A stretch of DNA of 64,000 bases from Nitrosomonas sp. Nm84 (GCF_003201565.1 NZ_QJJP01000004.1:62001-126000), one strand, 5' to 3'; positions 17,528 through 26,265 are shown, counted from the stretch's first letter. Program-made: numbers and translations. Notes: generated by a model from the sequence alone, not told the origin.

Positions 17528-18523
17528 CTAAAACCATGGGTAGTAGGTTTCATGTAAGTATTGGGCAGCCGCATAATACATGGGAATACCGATCACTATA
17601 TTAAATGGGAAAGTGACCCCGAGCGATAAAGTCAGATAGAACGACGGATTGGCCTCCGGAACTGCAAGTTTCATCGCCGGTGGAACTGCGATATAGGAGC
17701 AACTTGCTGCCAGTACTGTTACCAATGTGATACCGCCTATCGAGTAGCCCAGCATGAAATGACCCACGGTTAAACCAAATGCTGCGCCAATCAAAGGCAT
17801 GACAATGCCAAAACCGACCAGGAAGAAACCTACGGATCTGAATTCGGATATCCGTCTGCCGGCCTCCATTCCCATGTCGCACAGAAAGATACATAACGCA
17901 CCCATAAAGATCAGTTCAAAGAAAGGTTCGATTTTCTTGTAGCTGGGTTCCGAAATCACCCAGCCAATCGCCATGGAGCCAAACAGCAGCAAGATACTGC
18001 CGTTGGTAAAGGCATCGAGTAGCAGATGCTTCATCATTCCCTTCTGATTTTTGGATTCTCCACCCAGGGCTCTTCGGGAATAGCCGGCAAGGACCAGACC
18101 AATCATGATTGCGGGCGATTCCATGATTGCCAGCATGATGACGGGATAGGCTTCATACGTCACGCCAATGCCTGCCAGAAACGCGACTGCCGTCATATAG
18201 GTTCCCGCGCTCACCGAACCGTAGTGCGCGGAAATGGCTGCGGCATTCAGGGGATCGATTCTGCCGATCACTCGCAGAATAATGTAAGCAATGATGGGCA
18301 GAATAATGCCAAATGCAAACGCCGCATACACGGCGGAGATCGCATCTGCCATGTTTGCGGCGGCGAGCTCTTTGCCGCCATGCAGCCCGATACCGATCAG
18401 CAAATAGATAACAATCATTTTATGCATATCGGGCGGAAATTTCAGATCCGATTTGATGAGGCAAGCAAACATACCCAATGCGAAGAACAGTATCGCCGGT
18501 ACCAGAAGACTGGATAATGACAT
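17528..18523 (-). CDS. sbtA: SbtA-type sodium-dependent bicarbonate transporter
   Basis: A 331-residue membrane protein with about ten hydrophobic segments and the family signatures ISAHYGSVSAGTY (His100 onward), MLAIMESPAIMIGLVLA and AASCSYIAVPPAMKLA. These belong to the SbtA/DUF897 transporters, which import bicarbonate with sodium at high affinity. In an autotroph it would feed carbon to fixation. Its start overlaps nothing and an AGGAGCC ribosome binding site precedes the ATG; a 52-residue gene ends 13 bp upstream, so the two should be co-transcribed, with sbtB 235 bp downstream. A two-component gene pair is divergent. Direct proof of the substrate is lacking. Confidence 0.9.
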   Translation of the reverse strand: MSLSSLLVPAILFFALGMFACLIKSDLKFPPDMHKMIVIYLLIGIGLHGGKELAAANMADAISAVYAAFAFGIILPIIAYIILRVIGRIDPLNAAAISAHYGSVSAGTYMTAVAFLAGIGVTYEAYPVIMLAIMESPAIMIGLVLAGYSRRALGGESKNQKGMMKHLLLDAFTNGSILLLFGSMAIGWVISEPSYKKIEPFFELIFMGALCIFLCDMGMEAGRRISEFRSVGFFLVGFGIVMPLIGAAFGLTVGHFMLGYSIGGITLVTVLAASCSYIAVPPAMKLAVPEANPSFYLTLSLGVTFPFNIVIGIPMYYAAAQYLHETYYPWF

Positions 18524-18536
18524 GGTTAGGCTCCTT

Positions 18537-18695
18537 TTATATTAAAGTCAGTGATTGAAGTTGCCCGCGCTGAAGTTCAATTGGGGCTTGCTCTATTACT
18601 GGCTGGTTCTTTGATACATCTGCAGCGAATAGTGTGCCCGATATCGTTAATAGGGCAGTCAGAATAAATCCGTAAGCTATTATATTTTTATACAT
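18537..18695 (-). CDS. Small exported protein of 52 residues, first gene of the sbtA unit
   Basis: ATG 18695 has an AGGAGA ribosome binding site at good distance. The product MYKNIIAYGFILTALL... has a basic start, a hydrophobic core and a likely signal-peptidase site after TLFAAD, then only about 27 mature residues (ending QLQSLTLI). It ends 13 bp before sbtA, so it should be translated from the same message. I know no family for it; it may be a small periplasmic or membrane partner of SbtA, or a leader whose translation affects sbtA. The product at 16301 has the same design. Confidence 0.6.
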   Translation of the reverse strand: MYKNIIAYGFILTALLTISGTLFAADVSKNQPVIEQAPIELQRGQLQSLTLI

Positions 18696-18892
18696 TTACC
18701 ATTTCTCCTAATTGTTAAAAGGCTTAACATAACGTAGTTGAAAACAACACATCAGAGACTGTAAGAAGCTTTTGGAACTAGAATAATTTCTTTGTTTTTC
18801 TAGGCCATTATTTTTATCTTTTACTAAGCTGTAACTTATCTGGGAATCGGGCTAATTTCTTGCCCTTTAAAATCCTACAAGAAAATAACGGA

Positions 18893-18931
18893 TGGCAATA
18901 TCCGTGCTGGCACGTAAGTGCAAACCCTTAT
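18893..18931. promoter_or_regulatory. 39-bp regulatory element, copy 2
   Basis: It is identical to 16582-16620 at 32 of 39 positions. On the plus strand TGGCAATATCCGTGCT fits a sigma-54 -24/-12 box, which would start transcription about 95 bp before the sensor kinase gene at 19015. The second half holds GCACGTAAGTGC and the dyad TAAGTG-CAAA-CCCTTA, suited to a dimeric GerE-type regulator such as the one encoded at 20513. It lies 198 bp upstream of the minus-strand small gene and sbtA, so it could serve both directions. The remainder of the 18696-19014 gap is AT-rich with no other clear signal. Confidence 0.55.
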
Positions 18932-19014
18932 GTATCAAATATCTGTAGAAAATAATTGTCTATTATCGTAAGATTTTTTACCGTAGTGGATATGCATTGC
19001 AGTAGGAAGATAAT

Positions 19015-20520
19015 TTGATTAATGCGCTAAAAGACTTAAGCTTCCAAGTAGTATTTGAGGCAGCGGCAGATGCGATGCTGGTGACTGAAGATTCTGGTGA
19101 CATAGTGTCGATAAATCCATCTGCGCAGCAGCTATTTGGTTATGCTGCAGACGAGTTGAATGGAATAGCGATTGAGACGCTGATAGCACCCCAGTATCGA
19201 AAACAGTATCGATATTATCAAGAATTCTTTTTTAACGAGCCAGTAAAGCGTTCCATGAGTGTTGGAAATGAACTTGTTGCGCTGGACCGTAATGGTAAAG
19301 AGATATTACTAGAAGTTAGTCTTAGTCCTATAAAAGTGCAGCATCAGTTATTTATTCTAATCAGATTAAATGTTGCCCATGAGCGTTTTGAAGCCGAAGA
19401 GGCGCTTCGGATTAGTGAAGAACGCTTGCGTTTAGCTAAGCAGGCAGCAGGTTTGGGTATTCTTGACTACGACTGCAATCGCAATATTGTTTATTGGGAT
19501 AAACAGGTGCGCGAGCTATGGGGGGGTGAACATTCCGAAACCGTAAGCTATGAGGAATTCGTAGCGATGATACATCCAGAGGATCGTGCAGCGAGACAAA
19601 CAGCTATCGATTATGCGATGGATCCCACTAGTAATGGTGAGTTCAGAGCAGAATATCGTGTTATTAATCCCAGCAATAATGCTGAGCGTTGGATATCTGC
19701 AATGGGACGGGTGTATTTCGAAAACGGATGTGCGAATCGTCTTGTAGGTGTGACGCGTGATGTGACAGAACAGAAAAATGCCCAGAAAAAGCTGCAAGCG
19801 CATCGCGACGAAGCAGAAAATATTCTTAAACAGCAAGTGGCAGCGCGCACGGCTTCAGCAATTGCTCATGAGCTTAATCAACCACTCGCTGCAATTTCTG
19901 CTTATAGCGAAGTATTATTACACGCATTACATAACGATACTACTAACTCTGATAGCTTGGAAAGAGCGCTCAAAGGCTGTGTCGAACAGGCCCAGCGTGC
20001 TGGCCGCAGCTTGCATGAGTTGCTGGCTTTTCTACAGAAAGGCGAATTGGTAACCGAGCGATTAAATCTTAATGATGCTATCAATGAGGCGCTAAGCATT
20101 TTGTGCAATGACGGTTACGAGAAATTCTGCGCAGTCCTTCATTTGGAGAAAAATCTTCCAGCGGTTCAATGTAACCACACTCAAGTGCAGAAAGCTTTGC
20201 TCAATTTATTTAGGAATGCTGTAGAAGCTATGCGTGCAGTGAATTTGCCTACCCTAACGATTGAAACTGCAGTGCAAACCGTAGCCGGAGCGAGCGTAGC
20301 GATAGTGACTATACAAGATAGCGGACCGGGTCTTGATCAAACCACGGCTAAGCGCATATTTGAGCCTTTTTTTACGACCAAGCCAACGGGTATCGGCATG
20401 GGGCTTGCGATCAGTTACGCATTGATTGAAGCCAACGGTGGCCAACTCTGGGTAGATCCTGACGCTAAGTCAGGCGCAAAATTCCATCTTACTTTACCTT
20501 TGGCGCCAGATCATGCATGA
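19015..20520 (+). CDS. FixL-like cytoplasmic PAS-PAS sensor histidine kinase
   Basis: The 501 residues comprise PAS1 (about 8-118), PAS2/PAC (about 138-254), a short coiled coil, a dimerisation/phosphoacceptor helix with His285 in SAIAHELNQPLAAIS, and an ATPase domain with N box (NLFRNAVEA), DSGPGLD, FEPFFTTK and GIGMGLAIS. There is no membrane segment, so it senses a cytoplasmic signal. PAS1 aligns with the haem PAS of FixL, but the haem-binding His position (YRSEHDGY in FixL) is Tyr here (YRKQYRYY), so oxygen sensing through haem is unlikely. The start is TTG 19015 with AGGA upstream. The end overlaps the regulator gene. It is divergent from the sbtA unit, so carbon or redox status is a plausible but unproven input. 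Confidence 0.88.
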   Translation: MINALKDLSFQVVFEAAADAMLVTEDSGDIVSINPSAQQLFGYAADELNGIAIETLIAPQYRKQYRYYQEFFFNEPVKRSMSVGNELVALDRNGKEILLEVSLSPIKVQHQLFILIRLNVAHERFEAEEALRISEERLRLAKQAAGLGILDYDCNRNIVYWDKQVRELWGGEHSETVSYEEFVAMIHPEDRAARQTAIDYAMDPTSNGEFRAEYRVINPSNNAERWISAMGRVYFENGCANRLVGVTRDVTEQKNAQKKLQAHRDEAENILKQQVAARTASAIAHELNQPLAAISAYSEVLLHALHNDTTNSDSLERALKGCVEQAQRAGRSLHELLAFLQKGELVTERLNLNDAINEALSILCNDGYEKFCAVLHLEKNLPAVQCNHTQVQKALLNLFRNAVEAMRAVNLPTLTIETAVQTVAGASVAIVTIQDSGPGLDQTTAKRIFEPFFTTKPTGIGMGLAISYALIEANGGQLWVDPDAKSGAKFHLTLPLAPDHA

Positions 20521-21136
20521 ACCAGTTGTTTTTATTGTGGATGACGACGCGGCAGTGCGGGATTCTCTTACTTTGATGATCGAACAAGCAGGTATTCGCG
20601 TGCAATCTTTTGATAACGCAAGGATTTTTTTGAGTGCTTATCGACCGGATTTTTTCGGTTGCATCATTATAGACGTGCGGATGCCAGGAATGGATGGTCT
20701 GCAACTTCAAGAGGAACTAGTCTGGCGCAAAATCGAATTGCCCATCATTTTTCTTACCGGGCATGGCGATATTCCTATGAGCGTCAGGGCTATCAAAGCT
20801 GGCGCGGTGGATTTTCTGACTAAGCCGATAATACGGGAGAAGCTCTTGGTATGCGTGCGGGCTGCTTTTGCTGAAGCTAAAAATAAGATTAGCGACATTG
20901 CGCAAAATCGAAAAGCGCTATCATTTTGCCTGGCAAAGCTTACTGTCCGTGAGCGAGAAGTCACGGTACTAGCGGTTAAAGGGTATTCTAATAAGGAGAT
21001 CGGATCGCGCCTGGGTATCAGTCACCGTACTGTAGAAATCCACAAATCTAAGATCATGCGCAAGACGGGTGCATTGAATTTGCTTGATCTTGCGCGTATT
21101 ACCCGTGAAGGTGGATTGTGCAGCGGGAAGCCTTGA
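20513..21136 (+). CDS. FixJ-type response regulator (receiver plus GerE/LuxR HTH)
   Basis: A 207-residue regulator. The receiver domain (about 4-120) has the acidic pair DDD at 10-12, phosphoacceptor Asp54 (IIIDVRMPG), Thr82 and Lys104 (FLTKP). The C-terminal helix-turn-helix (about 140-200) has LTVREREVTVLAVKGYSNKEIGSRLGISHRTVEIHKS, split here as the standard GerE core. The ATG overlaps the kinase stop by 8 bp, so the two are translated together and form one pair. This class binds short inverted repeats as dimers and uses sigma-70; the dyad in the two 39-bp elements is a natural candidate target. Confidence 0.9.
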   Translation: MHEPVVFIVDDDAAVRDSLTLMIEQAGIRVQSFDNARIFLSAYRPDFFGCIIIDVRMPGMDGLQLQEELVWRKIELPIIFLTGHGDIPMSVRAIKAGAVDFLTKPIIREKLLVCVRAAFAEAKNKISDIAQNRKALSFCLAKLTVREREVTVLAVKGYSNKEIGSRLGISHRTVEIHKSKIMRKTGALNLLDLARITREGGLCSGKP

Positions 21137-21379
21137 ATAAATCATCGAGCAAGGCAGGGTGGTCAGTATTACAGTCACATACCTCAGAATGCACTAGTTG
21201 TTGAATATGGCATGCACAGCCCAATGAGCAGAGAAGGAAACTGTTCTTGGTTTCTTAGGGCGTATTGATAGCAAACACCTGCACTTACCTTCCGCTTGGA
21301 CATAGGCCGCGAATTTTTGCAATTCGAGTCTGGTCAGAATGGTCGTTTGATACAATGATGAAATTTGATAAGACGCGAT

Positions 21380-23191
21380 ATGGATGCCAATCGACCTGAA
21401 ACCAAAAATCCGATATGGATCGCCAGGGAAACATTAAAACATTTGGCTACCCAGCGAATTGCCCCCACACCGGATCAGTATGAATCGATTTATTATCAGA
21501 TTGCCGGCACCAAACCGCCAGAGCATCCCGCTTCGCTCACGTTGGCGAATAAGTTAGTGACCACGTTACACGCCCTCGGTTTGCCCCAGGAAGCAAGTCG
21601 TCATATCGTCGATATCAATTTGGCGGCAAGCGATCAGAACTGGACGGCGGTTGCGCAATCGCTGGGTCAGTTGATCCTGTCGCAAGGCATGCTTGATCGT
21701 CGCTTGGAGCAGCCGTGGGGTGAGTTGCTACTGATGCTGTGGGATACGCGAACACAATCAGGTAGCGACCCGATTCGGCGCGAACAACTGACAGATGCCG
21801 TCAGGTCGTTTGCAAACCGCCCCGAACGATTGAATAGCGAAATACATGCCTTGGTTAAGCGTTGGCAGGATGAAACCCCTGCCAGCCTGGTGCCTGCAAC
21901 AGTAAATGGTCATACTGATGCAGCTGGTACCGGACTGGAGGTCATTGAAGACCACTCGCTGGCAATAGCATTCTGGCGGCAATGGAAAGCACTCCTCGTC
22001 TCCACCTTGCGCGACGGATTGATTCCTCGTCTTGCCACGCATCAGCACTGGATCACGGAAATCGAATTCATCATCCAAAGAATCGAAACCGTCGATCAAC
22101 CAGAAAATATCGACTGGTTGGAAAAGCGAATTCGGCAATGCTGGATTCACATGGCTTTACGGGTCGATCAGGAACAACGATTGATCGATGGGCTGGTGAA
22201 TATGCTTGATCTATTTATCGAGCATACGTCATTACCACCGGATCTGGATCCCTGGATATTGCATCAACTCGAACTGATCCGGGAAAATCTCAAGACTCCT
22301 CTGGCACTGCACCGCATTTACGACGCGGAATCGATTTTGAAAGAACTTGTTTACCAGCAGGGCTTATTGCAGCATACGCTTGCCGAGGCACAGCAAACGC
22401 TGAAAGCCATGATTTCGCTGTTTCTCGAGCGTTTGGGAATTGTGACGGAAGCCACCGGCGAGTTTCAGGAAAAAATTGATCATTACACCGAGCGCGTCAA
22501 GCAGACCGACCAGGCCGTTGATCTCAAGTTGATATTGGAAAAACTGATGGAAGATACCCGGCACATGCAGCTCGACATGCTGCGCGCCCGCGATGAATTG
22601 ATCAAAACAAGGCAACAGGCAGATGCATCGCAACAGCGTGTGGATGAATTGCGGCACCATTTACGGCAAGTCAGCGAACAAACGCGTGACGACCGACTGA
22701 CCGGGGCCCTGAGCCATCGTGCGCTGGTCGAGACTTTCAATGAAGAGCAAGCGCAAATGATGCAAAGTGGCAAGCCATTGTGCCTGGTATTGCTCGATGT
22801 GGATAATTTGAGTGAACTCAGTTCCGAACTCGGCAGTCAGGCCGGCGATGACACGCTGACGCATTTGGTACAGATCATCAAGACCGTGATCAGACAGGAT
22901 GACAGCGTGATCCGATACGGCTCAGAAGAATTTCTTATTCTGCTGCCCGACACCCTGCTCAGTACCGCTGCCGATATGATGCGGCGATTGCAACGCGAAC
23001 TGACGAAACGTTTCTTCATGAGCAACAACAATCGTCTGCTGATTACTTTCAGTGCAGGCGTCACGCAATACCTGGCCAATGAAAGTCGCGAACAGGCTCT
23101 GGATCGCGCGGATTACGCTGTATTTCTGGCAAGAAAACAGGGTAAGAATCAGGTCGCCATCATTGAAGCCCTGGAGTCACCGGTAATTTAG
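21380..23191 (+). CDS. GGDEF-domain protein with degenerate active site
   Basis: The 603 residues form a long helical N-terminal half (IARETLKHLATQRIAPTPDQYESIYY is its start, of a type I associate with betaproteobacterial cyclases), coiled coils (about 330-430) and a C-terminal GGDEF domain. The signature reads GSEEF instead of GGDEF/GGEEF. The upstream metal and substrate motif reads LDVDNLSELSSELGSQAGDD, where active enzymes usually have D-x-D/N-x-F-K-x-x-N-D, so the substrate Asn and following Asp are lost. It may therefore bind but not make cyclic di-GMP. ATG 21380 is used; a TTG at 21365 would add five residues. It probably has its own promoter. Confidence 0.85.
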   Translation: MDANRPETKNPIWIARETLKHLATQRIAPTPDQYESIYYQIAGTKPPEHPASLTLANKLVTTLHALGLPQEASRHIVDINLAASDQNWTAVAQSLGQLILSQGMLDRRLEQPWGELLLMLWDTRTQSGSDPIRREQLTDAVRSFANRPERLNSEIHALVKRWQDETPASLVPATVNGHTDAAGTGLEVIEDHSLAIAFWRQWKALLVSTLRDGLIPRLATHQHWITEIEFIIQRIETVDQPENIDWLEKRIRQCWIHMALRVDQEQRLIDGLVNMLDLFIEHTSLPPDLDPWILHQLELIRENLKTPLALHRIYDAESILKELVYQQGLLQHTLAEAQQTLKAMISLFLERLGIVTEATGEFQEKIDHYTERVKQTDQAVDLKLILEKLMEDTRHMQLDMLRARDELIKTRQQADASQQRVDELRHHLRQVSEQTRDDRLTGALSHRALVETFNEEQAQMMQSGKPLCLVLLDVDNLSELSSELGSQAGDDTLTHLVQIIKTVIRQDDSVIRYGSEEFLILLPDTLLSTAADMMRRLQRELTKRFFMSNNNRLLITFSAGVTQYLANESREQALDRADYAVFLARKQGKNQVAIIEALESPVI

Positions 23192-23469
23192 ACTATGTGC
23201 TTATCGTTCACCCGCATTCTGCCAAAAAGAAAAACTGAGATAGGAGGGCGTAAATGTGTTCCACGTCAAAACATCAATCGCGTTTGGTATGATCAGAGAA
23301 ACCAGATGCTGAAAGATGAGAGTATGCGGATGAATTTGGAAGGGTATTGTTAAGCTTCCGGCACTCGGATTGTTACATGGTGGCTCCAGCATTGAACTAG
23401 ACCGGTTGCAACACACTATGCCAGACTGGTAAATTCAAACCACCAATCATTGTTACCCAGGAGAATCCA

Positions 23470-23952
23470 GTGCAAAAAACTCGAATGATCATTGTTTGTT
23501 TGCTGATCTCAATCTCAACCACAACCCTCGCGGCCGATAAAGGCAACTGGCAAACCCTCACACTTTCCGAAGCTCAACGCAGTCACATACTGGAAGAAAT
23601 GCGGGCATTGTTATCGGGTGCGCAAAACATACTGGCAGCACTAGCTACGGATGACATGGCGTCGGTTTCCAAATCTGCCCGCCCTCTGGGGTTGGGCATG
23701 GCGCATAAAGCTGAGGATCACTTGAAGAGTGTGTTGCCCAAAGAATTCATGCAGATGGGCATGTCTTTGCATCAGGATTTCGATCGCATTGCCGCAGATG
23801 CGGAATCCAAAAAAGATCCCAAGCTCACTCTGCGGCAGTTGAGCGACGCCATGACCAAATGCGTTGCCTGTCATGATACCTATCGAATCAGCACAATACC
23901 GGCATCCGTACAACCTGCGCAAGTGCAGCAGCACAATCACCATCATCATTAG
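23470..23952 (+). CDS. Exported cytochrome c (class II-like) with His-rich tail
   Basis: A signal peptide (cut near TTTLAADKG) precedes a helical domain of about 110 residues with a single haem-binding motif CVACH near its C-terminal end (TKCVACHDTYR). That late position is the layout of cytochrome c' and related class II cytochromes. The chain ends in a run of histidines (QQHNHHHH), which could bind metal. The start is GTG 23470 with AGGAG upstream. Likely a periplasmic electron carrier or a nitric-oxide-binding protein; the exact role cannot be told. The preceding gap 23192-23469 shows nothing I can name. Confidence 0.82.
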   Translation: MQKTRMIIVCLLISISTTTLAADKGNWQTLTLSEAQRSHILEEMRALLSGAQNILAALATDDMASVSKSARPLGLGMAHKAEDHLKSVLPKEFMQMGMSLHQDFDRIAADAESKKDPKLTLRQLSDAMTKCVACHDTYRISTIPASVQPAQVQQHNHHHH

Positions 23953-24029
23953 CACCAGGCAAGGATATTTACATAGGAAGTTGCGAATATCGGCATACGT
24001 TTTGCATCGCTGATTCCAGATTAATTCGT

Positions 24030-25127
24030 TCAGCGCGGTAACCAGCCCAACCCTTTAGCATGCAAGCTTTGCACATAAAGTCGCTCATGGGTTTCTGTGA
24101 TTGCAGTGGTTTCTGGATAAGCTCCTGTCGGATCTTGCAGATCGGCGACCACTTGCCCATTTTCAGTGAATGCCATGATGTGGCCATACGCTTTGGGTAC
24201 AGGCCACAATGCACGTGGCAGTCGCAATGTAACCTTGCGTAGGAACGGTTTATCACTCATGGCATCGATAACCGGATTGCGCGGTTTGACGAAGCCAAGC
24301 CAGATTTTGCCATTGAGTCCGCGCATCAGGTTATCAGGGTAGCCAGGCAGATTGTCGAGTAACACGCTGGCGTGCAATGAATTTTTAGTGACATCAATCT
24401 CGTCAGCGGTCACTTGTATTTTCCACACGCGGAATTTTCCGGTTTCACAGACAAACAGCACTTTTTCATCACTGGATAGTGCAATTCCGTTGGCGAAACT
24501 CAATCCTTTTGCAATGATGCGTGTTGTTTTGTGTTTGGGGTCATATTCAAGAATGCGTCCGGTGGATGATTGTTCCAGGATATCCAAAATGCTTGCTTCG
24601 AAAGTACCCTTCCAGTTCACGGGCGCAAAGCGTGTTGAAGCATCGGTGAAGTAAATTTTGCCATTTTCTGCCACCACGATGGCATTGGCGTAACGAATCG
24701 GATCACCATGCACTCGGTCTGCTAGAACCCTGATGGTGCGATCCGATCCAACCGACAGCAAGCCCTTGACTGCGTCGGCTGCAATCAGGTTACCCGCTGC
24801 ATCAAAATCAAAACCCAGTACACGCCCCCCACTGTTGATGAACACTTCCTGGGCGGTACCGTCAGGATTCATGCGAATGATGTTGCCACTTGCCATTGCC
24901 GCATAGAGCTTGCCGTCATGGCCTAGCACGACATGCTCCGGTCCAGCTTCGGTATCAAGGTCAATTAACTGGATGTCAGTAAGTCGATTATTGGGCGCAT
25001 GTGGGCCAGCATATCCTGGTGCAACTGGCGCTTGCCAACTCACCGGATCTATCGGTACCGACCATAAGCTGAGATAAGCGGTCATTATCAGCACAGTGCT
25101 GGTAAGTGCCCAAATGATGGTCTTCAT
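24030..25127 (-). CDS. SMP-30/strictosidine-synthase-like propeller protein
   Basis: A 365-residue protein with one N-terminal hydrophobic segment (signal or anchor) and a six-bladed propeller of the SMP-30/gluconolactonase/strictosidine synthase type. Diagnostic stretches are GPEHVVLGHDGKLYAA, NAIVVAENGKIYFTDAS, GLSFANGIALSSDEKVLFVCET and NLPGYPDNLMRGLNGKIWLG. Members hydrolyse lactones or esters or are non-enzymatic; the substrate is unknown. It is convergent with the cytochrome gene. Confidence 0.85.
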   Translation of the reverse strand: MKTIIWALTSTVLIMTAYLSLWSVPIDPVSWQAPVAPGYAGPHAPNNRLTDIQLIDLDTEAGPEHVVLGHDGKLYAAMASGNIIRMNPDGTAQEVFINSGGRVLGFDFDAAGNLIAADAVKGLLSVGSDRTIRVLADRVHGDPIRYANAIVVAENGKIYFTDASTRFAPVNWKGTFEASILDILEQSSTGRILEYDPKHKTTRIIAKGLSFANGIALSSDEKVLFVCETGKFRVWKIQVTADEIDVTKNSLHASVLLDNLPGYPDNLMRGLNGKIWLGFVKPRNPVIDAMSDKPFLRKVTLRLPRALWPVPKAYGHIMAFTENGQVVADLQDPTGAYPETTAITETHERLYVQSLHAKGLGWLPR

Positions 25128-25662
25128 AGTATTCTACTCAATTAGGAATCTTCGGGAACTTGCATTAGCCAGATTGGGTGCAAATCACGAACCCAAGGCA
25201 AGCGATATGCACATCACAAGGGTGCTCAACAAAATTATACCTAATTCATCAACTGTATTCTCAACTCGCGACCGGTCCCCTTGTTGTGCGATTTTGCAAA
25301 GGTCTCGATGTGTCAAATAGTAGTGATGTAGACAGAGCATACCCAGCAAAACTGGATTTGTTCGTGCTTGCTCATTCATCTCAAACCGGAACTTTTACTT
25401 GGCTGCGCGTAACTGGTCGCTGAATATCTGAGTAAGCGCTAAATATGGATTACAGGTAAAAAAAGGCTTCTTTTGTACCCTAAGTTTTAAATGACACTTT
25501 GATACAGTCCGCATAGGCGATCCTACTTGTTTAGATTACCGGTATGTTTTGTCATAAGGACCGGGGTGAGAAGTTTCACTTCTTTCTATTTATATGGCAT
25601 CTGAATCAGGTTTATGACTGATTTCAAATGCGGACACGTAAGTTAAAAAAGGGATTTACAAT
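25128..25662. other. Non-coding stretch with one short hairpin
   Basis: A 535-bp gap between divergent genes. Short frames here do not look coding. A small hairpin (AGAAGT-TTC-ACTTCT near 25570) lies about 90 bp before the next gene, and the run TTAAAAAAGGG just before the ATG at 25663 gives a ribosome binding site. No repeat or RNA family was recognised. Confidence 0.4.
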
Positions 25663-26265
25663 ATGAAGATTCGATTCTTGGTAGCATACTTAATTGGTTC
25701 CAGCTTGATCGTAACTCCCATGGCGTTCAGCGCTGATCTCAATGCTATGAAAGTCACTAAGTATAAAACGTATAATCATAATATTTGGTTGTACTCGCTG
25801 AATGGAGATGTTCAGCAGAATGTGAGCGGGTATAAGTACGATGATTTTTTAGGTGTAGAAAGAATTAGTTTTAATGCCACCTCATATAACCAAGTGAATG
25901 GTGAATATTGGTCAATTTCTTGTGACTATCCTGCTGGCACAGCGGTGGTGTCGATTAATAAAGTCAGTAATAAGAACTGGATCGTGAGTTTAAAGGCTAC
26001 TCTGGACCCGGCTGATCCACAATGTGGCTCTTATAACGTAGCTACACCAGTAGTGATTGATCTTAGCGGGAATGCCAATGATGCTTATCGAAACTCCTCG
26101 TCAGGACAAGGAAAATCTACCTATTCGGGAAATTCTTGGAAGTATAATTACCAAAGTGACGAACTCTCTGTAGATTTAGCGGGAACAGTCAATTCTATGA
26201 GTGGAACTTTGAGTGGTTATGCTAATGTTAGTCGAAACAGTAATCTTCAAAAAATAATCAAATAA
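25663..26265 (+). CDS. Unknown secreted protein of 200 residues
   Basis: A classical signal peptide (cut near MAFSADLNA) precedes a polar, Ser/Asn/Tyr-rich domain that is probably all beta, with a single likely disulfide (Cys in ISCDYPAG and in DPQCGSYN). The C-terminal half has repeated short patterns (DLSGNAND, DLAGTVNS, LSGYANVS) that suggest beta strands of a barrel or sandwich. I recognise no family. The gene is AT-richer than its surroundings, as are its neighbours up to 28 kb, in keeping with accessory DNA. Confidence 0.7.
   Translation: MKIRFLVAYLIGSSLIVTPMAFSADLNAMKVTKYKTYNHNIWLYSLNGDVQQNVSGYKYDDFLGVERISFNATSYNQVNGEYWSISCDYPAGTAVVSINKVSNKNWIVSLKATLDPADPQCGSYNVATPVVIDLSGNANDAYRNSSSGQGKSTYSGNSWKYNYQSDELSVDLAGTVNSMSGTLSGYANVSRNSNLQKIIK

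Noticed and set aside
23201..23416. 71-codon minus-strand frame after the GGDEF gene
   Set aside because: No ribosome binding site, odd composition and no family likeness; most likely non-coding.
25178..25423. 81-codon plus-strand frame in the 25 kb gap
   Set aside because: It overlaps another frame on each strand, has no start signal and no conserved pattern.
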